Source: Glaciibacter superstes DSM 21135 | Lineage (GTDB): Bacteria; Actinomycetota; Actinomycetes; Actinomycetales; Microbacteriaceae | NCBI RefSeq assembly: GCF_000421145.1 | Contig: NZ_ATWH01000001.1 | Coordinates: 310,001 to 374,000, forward strand | Direction: 5' to 3' | DNA length: 64,000 nt | Shown here: in pieces, positions 45,746 through 53,547 of the stretch | Position numbering within the stretch: the stretch's first letter is position 1 | How the letters are laid out: every line of letters starts with the position of its first letter | The notes under the pieces: model-generated | The model's input: only the letters and a program-made list of their open reading frames with translations | The model's database searches: none | Told to the model about the DNA's origin: nothing | Position numbers and translations under genes: made by a program

Positions 45746-46762
45746 TCATCGGTGAGCGGCGCGCGTGGTGGTGGGTTCTTGCGTCCGGGCGGCGGCATTA
45801 TGGGCCGCTCGTGTTTCGCGAACCGCGAGCACGCTCGCGGCGAAGGCGAGAGCGTTCTCGTCGTCGAGTTCGCCTCCGGCTTCATGGCCGTTGTGCGACC
45901 ACAGCACGATTTGCTTACGCCCGGCATAGGCGGAAAAGGCAGGGAGGACCGTTGCGGGTGGCGTGATGCCGTCGACAAGCCCGGTACTGAGGAGGGCGGG
46001 CGCCGACGCGCGCTTGGCGTGATTTACGCCATCGAAGTAGCGCAAAGTGTCGAACGCGGCGACCGCGTCGAGCCGCCGCGTCGCGGCGTACTCCCGCAGT
46101 AGCGCGTAAGGGTGCTCGAGGCTTAGGTCCGACGCGCGGTTGAGCTCGCAGAGGAACGGCGCCTGCACGACCACGAACGCGAGATCGGAAACGAGACCCG
46201 CGATCGCCAGGGCGATGCCTCCGCCCTGGCTCGCACCGACGACGCCGACGGATGCTGCGTCGACGTCCTCGATCGAGCGCAAAGCCGCCGCGGCGCGGAC
46301 GCCGTCCGCGAAGACTCGTCGGTAGTAGTACTCATACCGCGAGCGCAACCCGCGGGTGAGAAAGCTCCCGGCGGAGGGGCCCCCTGAGTACTCGTCGTCT
46401 GTTGCACCGTGCCCCTGCCCCCGGGCGTCGACCACGAGGTGCGCGTAGCCGGCTGATGCCCAGAGGAGGTCTCGGAGAGCGTGGCCGCGACCGTGGCCGT
46501 AGCCGGTGAACTGGACGATCCCCGGGAGTGGCGTCGTCGCGCCTCGCGGAACACGCAGCCAGGCGTTGACGCGATCGCCGCCGAAGCCACGGAAGGAAAC
46601 GTCGTACACGGCGACCGTGCTGAGCCGGGTGGAACTCTCCTCAACGCGCACGTCTAGCGGGAACGTCGCCGTGTCGGCGAGGGTCGCCGCCCAGAACGAG
46701 TCGAAGTCGTCGGGCTCCGTCTGGGTCGTGGGTTCGTCGATCTCGACCATCTCACCGTGCAT
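45746..46762 (-). CDS. Acetylxylan-esterase-like carbohydrate esterase (CE7 / AXE1)
   Basis: This 338-residue alpha/beta hydrolase has the CE7 set: RGQGHGATDDEYSGGPS, the nucleophile in GVVGASQGGGIALAI, the aspartate in GLVDGITPPATV and the histidine in SHNGHEAGG. Members remove acetyl groups from xylo-oligosaccharides or cephalosporin C. There is no signal peptide, so it acts inside on imported acetylated sugars. ATG 46762 with AGAGGT overlaps the GH95 gene end by 11 bases. Confidence 0.88.
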   Translation of the reverse strand: MHGEMVEIDEPTTQTEPDDFDSFWAATLADTATFPLDVRVEESSTRLSTVAVYDVSFRGFGGDRVNAWLRVPRGATTPLPGIVQFTGYGHGRGHALRDLLWASAGYAHLVVDARGQGHGATDDEYSGGPSAGSFLTRGLRSRYEYYYRRVFADGVRAAAALRSIEDVDAASVGVVGASQGGGIALAIAGLVSDLAFVVVQAPFLCELNRASDLSLEHPYALLREYAATRRLDAVAAFDTLRYFDGVNHAKRASAPALLSTGLVDGITPPATVLPAFSAYAGRKQIVLWSHNGHEAGGELDDENALAFAASVLAVRETRAAHNAAARTQEPTTTRAAHR

Positions 46763-49211
46763 GTCGCACCTCTTCCGCTGTCGGCGCGATGGTGCCCATC
46801 CCAGGCGCTCCGAAGTGCGCACCGGTCACGACAACGGGTGCACCAAAGGTGAGAGGGAGGTCGAGAGTTCGCCCGTGATACCTCAGACGCGTCGACGTGA
46901 TCGATGGGCTCACGGGCCGCACCTCGACGCGGGCCAGCTTGCCGGCCGCCCACTCGACGTCGATGACAAGTCCGGGGCGCGCGCGAAGTCCCGTCACCAG
47001 GCCGCTACCCCACGCATGGGGTAGCGCAGGGAGTAGGTCGACGGTACCGCAGTGACTCTGGAGGATCATCTCGGCGATCGCGGCGGGGAAACCCAGGTTG
47101 CCGTCGATCTGAAAGGGCGGGTGCGTGCTGAAGAGGTTCGGCAGGAGCCCACCCCATTCGGAGCCGTCGACCGGTCCGTGCCGCCGCGTCTCGCCGGTGA
47201 AGGCGGTAAGCGCCTCGCCGAGGAGGGCGTGCGCCGTCTCTCCGTCGCTAAGGCGCGCTCGCAGAGCGATCTTCCATGCCCACGACCAGCCCATGGCTCC
47301 GGAGCCGCGCACGTCGAGGAACCGTTCGGCACCGGCCGTCAGTGCTGGGGTCGCCTCGGAAATCAGGTCGAGCGGATACAGCGCCACTAGGGCCGACAGA
47401 TGGCGGTGGGCCGGCTCATGGTCAAAAACGTCCTCCGCCCACTCCTGCAACCGCCCATCTTTCCCGATCGTTAGGGGAGGCAGGAGTCGAAGCGCGTCGC
47501 GAAGCTCGGTCTCGAGAGGATCCGACGCTCCGAGATCTCGGAGCGCGGTCAGCGAACGCTCGAAGAGCGCGCGAATCAGCACGACGTCTGACGTCGCGGT
47601 GAGTCCGAGAGATCGGGGGTTTCCATCCGGACCCAAGAAGGCATTCTCCGGCGAGGTCGAGGGCGACGTGCGCAGCGCTCCGTCCGGTCCGGGCACGAGC
47701 CAGTCGAGGCAGAACTCGGCAGCACCACGCAACAGCGGCCAGACACGCTTGCGCAATAGTTCGCGGTCGCCGGAGAACGCGTACGCGTCCCACAGGTTGT
47801 GGCATAGCCACGCCCCGCCCATCATCCAGATCGCCCAGCTCGGTGCGCCGTTCCCGCGGCCGACTGGAAGACTCCAGCCCCAGAAATCGCTGTTGTGGTG
47901 CGCGACCCAGCCGCGCGCACCGTAAAGATCCCGCGCGACGTCGGCGCCCGTCATTGCAATCTTCTCGACGAGGGCGATAAGCGGTTCGAATGGGCCATCG
48001 AGGCCGAGTACTGGAGCCGACCAGTAATTCATCTCGGTATTGATATTGATCGTGTAGTTGGAGGACCAGGCCGGGCGAAGCTCGCCGTTCCAGATGCCCT
48101 GCAAGTTCGCGGCCGGCCCCCCAGCTCGCGACGCCGAGACAAGCAAATACCGGCCATACTCCGCCGCAATCGTCGCGGCAAGCGCGTCATCCTTGCCCTC
48201 GAGAACGTCTCTTCGCACGTTCCACGTACCTGCGCGCCGGCCACCGATCGCAAAGCGTGCGTCCCCAGACGCCGACTCCCGGTCGAGGACGTGCTCGAGG
48301 AGGAGGTCGGCAACGGGGCGTGCGATGGTGGCGCGAGCTTTCGCGACGGAGCGATCGCGGATCGCAGCGCGCGACAGTGATCTCCACTCCTCGCCCGCTG
48401 GGTCGACCCACCAGTCCTCGGCCCTCGTGGAAGTCGCGAGAGCGACGAGCACGTGAGTGGCCCCCTCAACGACGAGCCCGCCCGCATCGGAGCGCACGGT
48501 GCCGTCGGTAGTAAGGGCGACAGCAGCCGACGCGAAGGCGTCGAACGGGTCGTCGCCGCCGTCGTCGTCGGCGTAGCGGAGGGCCGGGTGAACATCCGGC
48601 TCGTGCAGGGGCGCCCCGTCCACTGGGACCTCGACGTCCAGGACGAGTCCGTCGCCATCCGCGCGACGGTCGAGTTCACGAAGGGGTGTGGTGAGCGCGA
48701 TGGTCATCGACACAGGCGCGGTAGCGGCGAGGTGCACAACGAGGCTCCGCGCTGGAGCGGACACCCATGTCCGCCGCTCGACCGAGGTTCCGCCGACGAC
48801 CATACGCTCCTCGTGAACGGCGGTGTCGAGGTCGAGCACTCGCGCCGGCCCGCCGTCGACGGGCTCGGCGCCCTCCAACTCGATCGCGAGGTCAACGAAG
48901 GGCAGGAACTCCTGCGAGTACGGCCCCTCAAAACTCATGAGCAGATCTTCGGCGCGGGCAACGTCCCCCGCATCGAGCGCCGTGCGGATTTCGGCGAGCC
49001 GCTCGGAACCGGCCCCGGCGGCAATCACCCGTCGCAACTCGCGTCCCGGCCCGTCCGGCGTTCCCGACCACACGGTCGCGTCGTTCACCTGAAGCCGGCC
49101 AGTTGCCCCGCCGAACACCATCGCCCCGATGCGACCGTTGCCGATCGGTACGGCATCCTCCCAAGCCACCGCAGGTTTGTCCCACGCCAGCCTTAGCGTC
49201 TCCTGTGTCAT
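46752..49211 (-). CDS. Glycoside hydrolase family 95 (alpha-L-fucosidase / alpha-L-galactosidase)
   Basis: The 819-residue enzyme has the GH95 N-terminal block PIGNGRIGAMVFGG (22-35), NLQGIWN (369-375), the paired asparagines of NYTININTEMNYW (385-397), HHNSDFWG (438-445), a glutamate in TSPENAF (519-525) and QIDGNLG (701-707). These are the catalytic-site landmarks of the inverting family. No signal peptide is visible, so it is cytoplasmic. It overlaps the upstream permease gene by 4 bases. Substrates in the family are alpha-1,2-L-fucosides or L-galactosides, as in xyloglucan side chains. Confidence 0.9.
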   Translation of the reverse strand: MTQETLRLAWDKPAVAWEDAVPIGNGRIGAMVFGGATGRLQVNDATVWSGTPDGPGRELRRVIAAGAGSERLAEIRTALDAGDVARAEDLLMSFEGPYSQEFLPFVDLAIELEGAEPVDGGPARVLDLDTAVHEERMVVGGTSVERRTWVSAPARSLVVHLAATAPVSMTIALTTPLRELDRRADGDGLVLDVEVPVDGAPLHEPDVHPALRYADDDGGDDPFDAFASAAVALTTDGTVRSDAGGLVVEGATHVLVALATSTRAEDWWVDPAGEEWRSLSRAAIRDRSVAKARATIARPVADLLLEHVLDRESASGDARFAIGGRRAGTWNVRRDVLEGKDDALAATIAAEYGRYLLVSASRAGGPAANLQGIWNGELRPAWSSNYTININTEMNYWSAPVLGLDGPFEPLIALVEKIAMTGADVARDLYGARGWVAHHNSDFWGWSLPVGRGNGAPSWAIWMMGGAWLCHNLWDAYAFSGDRELLRKRVWPLLRGAAEFCLDWLVPGPDGALRTSPSTSPENAFLGPDGNPRSLGLTATSDVVLIRALFERSLTALRDLGASDPLETELRDALRLLPPLTIGKDGRLQEWAEDVFDHEPAHRHLSALVALYPLDLISEATPALTAGAERFLDVRGSGAMGWSWAWKIALRARLSDGETAHALLGEALTAFTGETRRHGPVDGSEWGGLLPNLFSTHPPFQIDGNLGFPAAIAEMILQSHCGTVDLLPALPHAWGSGLVTGLRARPGLVIDVEWAAGKLARVEVRPVSPSITSTRLRYHGRTLDLPLTFGAPVVVTGAHFGAPGMGTIAPTAEEVRHAR

Positions 49212-50164
49212 TTGAGCCCCGTGAATCCGATTGAGTTGACGATGCGACGACCGAACACCATAAATAGGAGCAGCATCGGAAGTGCCGCTACGAGCGTCGC
49301 CGCCATGAGACCTGCCCAGTCCGGCTGTGCCTGCGGTGACGACTGTTTGAAGACTGCGAGGGCGAGGGTGAGCGGTTGCACGCTCGAGTCGGTCGTTACG
49401 AGCAGCGGCCAGAAGTAGTCATTCCACATTCCGATGAAGCCAAGGATGAAGAGGGTGATGATCGGCCCACTCGCCATCGGCAGGGTGATGCCGAAGAGCA
49501 TGCGCACGCGGCCCGCGCCGTCGAGCAGTGCCGCCTCTTCGGTCTCGGTCGACAGCCCCAGCATGAACTGCCGGAGGAAGAAGATGTTGAACGCGGAGAA
49601 GAGCGCACCCGGCAGGATCATGCCGGCGAAGGTGTTGAGCAACCCCAGCTCCTTGATGAGCACGAAGTTCGGCAGAAGCGTGAGGATGCCCGGCACCATG
49701 AGCGCAGCGAGAAACATTGAGAACATCACCTCGCGTCCACGCCACTGCAAGCGTGCGAACGCGTAAGCGGCGAGGGTCGAGAAGAAGACGATGAGCGCCG
49801 TCGACACGGTCGCATAGACGATCGAGTTAAGGAGAAAGGAGCTGAGCTGGATCGACGCGCCAGACCCGCCCTCCGCCACGGCCTCCGCGGGGGCCGCGAG
49901 ACCGAGTACCCGCCGAAAGGGTCCCCACGTGAAATCCACGGGAAGGATCGACGACGGGTTGGACAGGAGCGCGTAGTTGTCCGAGAGCGCGGTGCGGAGG
50001 ATCCAGTAGAAGGGGAAGATCGTCACGAAGAGCACGCCGATTAGGTAAAGCCAGGCGAGCGAGCGCCCGAACGAGAACTTGCGGGAGTGGCCTCGGACGC
50101 GAGCGGGAGTCATCCGGTCGGAGCCGATCAAGGTCGCGGACGTCGTTGTCGGCGTATAAGTCAT
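49208..50164 (-). CDS. ABC sugar transporter permease, MalG type
   Basis: The 318-residue permease has six spans, starting SLAWLYLIGVLFVTIFPFYWIL, and an EAA loop EEAALLDGAGRVRMLFG. It overlaps GH95 by 4 bases on one side and touches the MalF-type gene on the other (TGATG). An extracytoplasmic loop (about 75-105) is longer than usual and Gly/Ser-rich. Confidence 0.92.
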   Translation of the reverse strand: MTYTPTTTSATLIGSDRMTPARVRGHSRKFSFGRSLAWLYLIGVLFVTIFPFYWILRTALSDNYALLSNPSSILPVDFTWGPFRRVLGLAAPAEAVAEGGSGASIQLSSFLLNSIVYATVSTALIVFFSTLAAYAFARLQWRGREVMFSMFLAALMVPGILTLLPNFVLIKELGLLNTFAGMILPGALFSAFNIFFLRQFMLGLSTETEEAALLDGAGRVRMLFGITLPMASGPIITLFILGFIGMWNDYFWPLLVTTDSSVQPLTLALAVFKQSSPQAQPDWAGLMAATLVAALPMLLLFMVFGRRIVNSIGFTGLK

Positions 50165-51147
50165 CAGCTGTTGTCCGATTCGTTTGCGCGCAGCATGCGC
50201 ATCTGTATGAAGGTGATCGCGATGAGAATGACGAAAAGGGCCATCGACATGGCGGAGGCGTAGCCGAAGTCGAACTGTCCGAAAGCCTTGTTGTAGATGT
50301 ACATCTGCAGCACGTTGGACGCGTTGGCAGGACCGCCCTTGGTCGTCACCGCGATGATGTCGAACACCTGGAAGGCGCCGATGACGTTGAGCACGAGGAC
50401 GAGCGCGATGATCGGGCGCAGCAGCGGCATCGTCAGCCGAAGGAACATCTGTCGTTCATTGGCACCGTCGATGCGGCCGGCCTCGTAGATCGTCGGCGGA
50501 ATGGTCTGGAGTCCCGCGAAGATGATGATCGATGTGTAACCGAGGTTCTTCCACACGTGGATGAGAGCGATCGTGGGGATCGCCCATGCGCGGGAGCTGA
50601 GGAACTGCTGGCCGTCGCCACCGAGGAACTCGATCACGAGGTTCACGACTCCGAGCTGCGTGTCAAGCATCCACGACCACACGGTCGCGGCGACGACGGA
50701 GGAGATCAGGAAGGGCAGGATGATGAGCCCGCGAACGACGGTTGACGTCGTGAGCCGGTGCAGGACCGCTGCGGTGAGCACGGAGAAAGTCATCGTGAGT
50801 CCTACGGCGATCACGACGAAATAGATGGTGACTCCGAGAGACTGCCAGAACACCTCGTCGCCCGCGAGCTTGACGAAGTTGTCGAGGCCGACCCACGTCG
50901 GCGGAGTAAGCACCCGAAACTCGGTGAAGCTCAGATACACACCGCGCAGCGTTGGATACAGAGCGAAGACGACGAATCCGAGCAGCGCCGGAGCGATCAG
51001 AATCCATGCCAGCCGCCCGTCTCCGCGGTGGGAGGGTGCGCCGGCGTTCACCGCCCGTCGGGCCGCACGCCGATCCTTGCGAGGTCGCCTCGCATTCAGG
51101 TTGTTCGCCGGCGAGGAGACGTCGGCTTCAACTTTCAAGAGCGTCAT
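50164..51147 (-). CDS. ABC sugar transporter permease, MalF type
   Basis: The 327-residue permease has a long basic N-terminus (NARRPRKDRRAARRAVN) before the first span LAWILIAPALLGFVVFALYP, and an EAA loop YEAGRIDGANERQMFLR. It is the first gene of the island's minus-strand operon. ATG 51147 with AGGAAA is chosen; codons further upstream lie in the promoter region. Order: permease, permease, GH95, CE7, binding protein, ROK. No ATPase gene is present. Confidence 0.92.
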   Translation of the reverse strand: MTLLKVEADVSSPANNLNARRPRKDRRAARRAVNAGAPSHRGDGRLAWILIAPALLGFVVFALYPTLRGVYLSFTEFRVLTPPTWVGLDNFVKLAGDEVFWQSLGVTIYFVVIAVGLTMTFSVLTAAVLHRLTTSTVVRGLIILPFLISSVVAATVWSWMLDTQLGVVNLVIEFLGGDGQQFLSSRAWAIPTIALIHVWKNLGYTSIIIFAGLQTIPPTIYEAGRIDGANERQMFLRLTMPLLRPIIALVLVLNVIGAFQVFDIIAVTTKGGPANASNVLQMYIYNKAFGQFDFGYASAMSMALFVILIAITFIQMRMLRANESDNS

Positions 51148-51241
51148 TGGTTTCCTGTTCCGTCCCTGAACGACTCCGTCGGGACGCGTCACATAGTCGG
51201 TGCCGCCGCGGCGGTCATCTTCACTTGGTGCTTGCAGTGCA

Positions 51242-51271
51242 AGAGTAAACATGGTTTATTGACGTTGTCAA
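51242..51271. promoter_or_regulatory. Divergent promoter with two adjacent palindromic operators
   Basis: Two perfect 5-3-5 inverted repeats lie side by side: TAAAC-ATG-GTTTA (51246-51258) and TTGAC-GTT-GTCAA (51259-51271). On the minus strand TTGACA (51266-51271) and TACTCT (51242-51247) form a promoter with 18-base spacing, so the palindromes fill the promoter. The GH36 gene starts 24 bases to the right. The island's ROK protein is the likely binder. Confidence 0.6.
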
Positions 51272-51294
51272 GAAACCCAATGTAAGGAGCATCA

Positions 51295-53493
51295 ATGCCC
51301 TCCGGCGATGAAATCGTCTACGTTCTGCGAGCAGACGGAACGTGCCTCGCCATCGACGTGGCAGGTAGATTTCCGAGCGTCCTCCACTGGGGTGCCGACC
51401 TCGGCGAGCCGATGTCCGACGGAATCGAGGCACTCCGGACAACCTCGGCACCGGCCGTGCTCAACAACGCACCGGACGTCCCCCGCGCTTTCACCGTGTG
51501 GCCGACCGAGAACGACGGCTGGGCGGGAACCCCGGCGCAAGCGGGTCACGCCGCCGGTGGCGCGACCACGCCGCGCCCGGTGCTTACCGGTCACACCCTC
51601 CGGCTGGACCCGAGGGGAGGCGGAGTGATCAGCCTGCGCTTCGATGACACGATTACGGCGATTCGCGGTGAGCTCACCTACGCGCTCGATCCGTACGGTG
51701 TCCTCTCCGTCGACCTGTCGGTGGAGCGCGACGCGTCCGTCGCCCCCCGCACCGGTTCGCTCCCCTACGCGCTCGACGGCCTGCGCGCCCTGCTCCCGAT
51801 TCCGGAGCGAGCCACGGAGCTCCTCGACTTCTCCGGCAAATGGGTGCGCGAGCGTGCACCCCAGCGCACGCCCCTCGGCTTCGGAACCCACTCCCGCCGC
51901 GCCCGCCGCGGCAAGCCAGGTCACGACTCGCCCTATCTCCTGGCAGCCGGCACACCAGGTTTCAATTTCGGGCACGGGGAGCTATGGACAGTGCACCTGG
52001 CGTGGAGCGGCGACGCCGAGTACCTCGCGGAACGGCTCCCAGAGGGCGCCGGGGCCTTCACTGCCGTTCTCGGCGCCGGCGAGAACCTGCGCTCCGGGGA
52101 GGTCATCCTCAACGACGGCGACCGCTACGAAGCCCCGACTGCCATCTTCACCTGGTCAGACGCTGGCCTCGACGGTGTGGCCGATCGGCTGCACCGCCGC
52201 CTACGCTCCCGCACCGGTCATCCGACAAGCCCACGACCTCTCGTTCTGAACACCTGGGAGGCCGTGTACTTCGACCACGACATGGAGCGCCTCGCGCCCC
52301 TCGTGGAGCGTGCGGCCGAGGTGGGCGTCGAACGCATCGTGCTCGACGACGGCTGGTTCCGTGGCCGCCGCGACGAAAGCGCCGGGCTCGGCGACTGGGT
52401 CGTCGACGGCGACATCTGGCCAGACGGCCTCGGTCCCCTCGTCGATCTCATCCACGCCCGAGGGATGCAGTTTGGGTTGTGGGTCGAACCGGAGATGATC
52501 AATCCGGATTCTGACCTCGCCCGCGCGCATCCCGAGTGGATCCTCGGCCCGCGAGAGGGCCTCGGCTCCACGGCCCGCCGTCAACATGTCCTCGACATCG
52601 CCCATCCGGCTGCGGCTGCGCTTGTGTTGGAACGAATCAGCACACTCGTGTCGGAATACAGCCTCGACTGTCTCAAGTGGGACCACAACCGCGACCTCGT
52701 CGAACCCGTCGGCCGACGCGGAGCTTCCGACCGGCCGATGGTGCGCGCGCAAACGCTCGCGCTCTACGCGATGCTCGACGAGCTACGCCGGCGGCACCCT
52801 AGTCTCGAGATCGAGACATGCTCGGGCGGCGGCGGCCGCGTCGACCTGGGCATCCTGGAGCGGACCGATCGCCTGTGGGCCTCCGACTGCAACGACCCCG
52901 TCGAGCGCGCGCAGATCGAGCGATGGACGCGCCTGCTTGTACCTCCTGAACTCATTGGCTCTCACGTCGGCGCCACTCGATCCCACACGACCTCGCGTGT
53001 TTCGGACCTGTCGTTCAGACTCGTTGCCTCACTCACTGCTCACGCCGGAATCGAGCTCGACCTCAGCACGGCGTCGCCGACGGAGTTCGAGACCATTCGC
53101 ACGTGGACGGCGATGTACCGAGAACTGCGGCCACTCATCCACTCCGGTCGGACCGCCAATGCGGACCTCGCAGACGAGGCCACGACGCTGACAGGCATCG
53201 TCGCGCAGGACGGGTCGCGCGCCCTCTTCACTTGGGCGCGGCTCGCGACGTCGGGCGGTGGCCAGTCGGGTCGTGTGAGATGGCCGGGCCTCGATGTCGA
53301 CGCCCGCTATCGCGTCGTCCTCCGCGACGAGCTCGGTGCGGCCGTGCGGCATGGAGACGACCCGGCGTGGATCTCCACAGCCATCGACGGTGGGATCACC
53401 CTGCCTGGCGCCGTGCTCGCCACTGCCGGGGTCCCCATGCCTAACCTCGCACCTCAGCATGCACTGCTCTTCGATCTGACCCGGCTCGCCTGA
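51295..53493 (+). CDS. Alpha-galactosidase, glycoside hydrolase family 36
   Basis: This 732-residue cytoplasmic enzyme releases terminal alpha-D-galactose. The (beta/alpha)8 domain has NTWEAVYFDHD (319-329), VLDDGWFRGRRD, GLWVEPEMINPDSDL and nucleophile Asp463 in CLKWDHNRD. The cysteine-containing CSGGGGRVD (509-517) follows, with acid/base Asp531 in WASDCND. AAGGAG precedes ATG 51295. It is divergent from the transporter operon and shares its operator region, with GH27 next on the same strand. Confidence 0.94.
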   Translation: MPSGDEIVYVLRADGTCLAIDVAGRFPSVLHWGADLGEPMSDGIEALRTTSAPAVLNNAPDVPRAFTVWPTENDGWAGTPAQAGHAAGGATTPRPVLTGHTLRLDPRGGGVISLRFDDTITAIRGELTYALDPYGVLSVDLSVERDASVAPRTGSLPYALDGLRALLPIPERATELLDFSGKWVRERAPQRTPLGFGTHSRRARRGKPGHDSPYLLAAGTPGFNFGHGELWTVHLAWSGDAEYLAERLPEGAGAFTAVLGAGENLRSGEVILNDGDRYEAPTAIFTWSDAGLDGVADRLHRRLRSRTGHPTSPRPLVLNTWEAVYFDHDMERLAPLVERAAEVGVERIVLDDGWFRGRRDESAGLGDWVVDGDIWPDGLGPLVDLIHARGMQFGLWVEPEMINPDSDLARAHPEWILGPREGLGSTARRQHVLDIAHPAAAALVLERISTLVSEYSLDCLKWDHNRDLVEPVGRRGASDRPMVRAQTLALYAMLDELRRRHPSLEIETCSGGGGRVDLGILERTDRLWASDCNDPVERAQIERWTRLLVPPELIGSHVGATRSHTTSRVSDLSFRLVASLTAHAGIELDLSTASPTEFETIRTWTAMYRELRPLIHSGRTANADLADEATTLTGIVAQDGSRALFTWARLATSGGGQSGRVRWPGLDVDARYRVVLRDELGAAVRHGDDPAWISTAIDGGITLPGAVLATAGVPMPNLAPQHALLFDLTRLA

Positions 53494-53547
53494 GCGGCCT
53501 CGTCCCGATCCTGAACCCTTCCCCTGCCCACCAAAGAAAGGACATCG

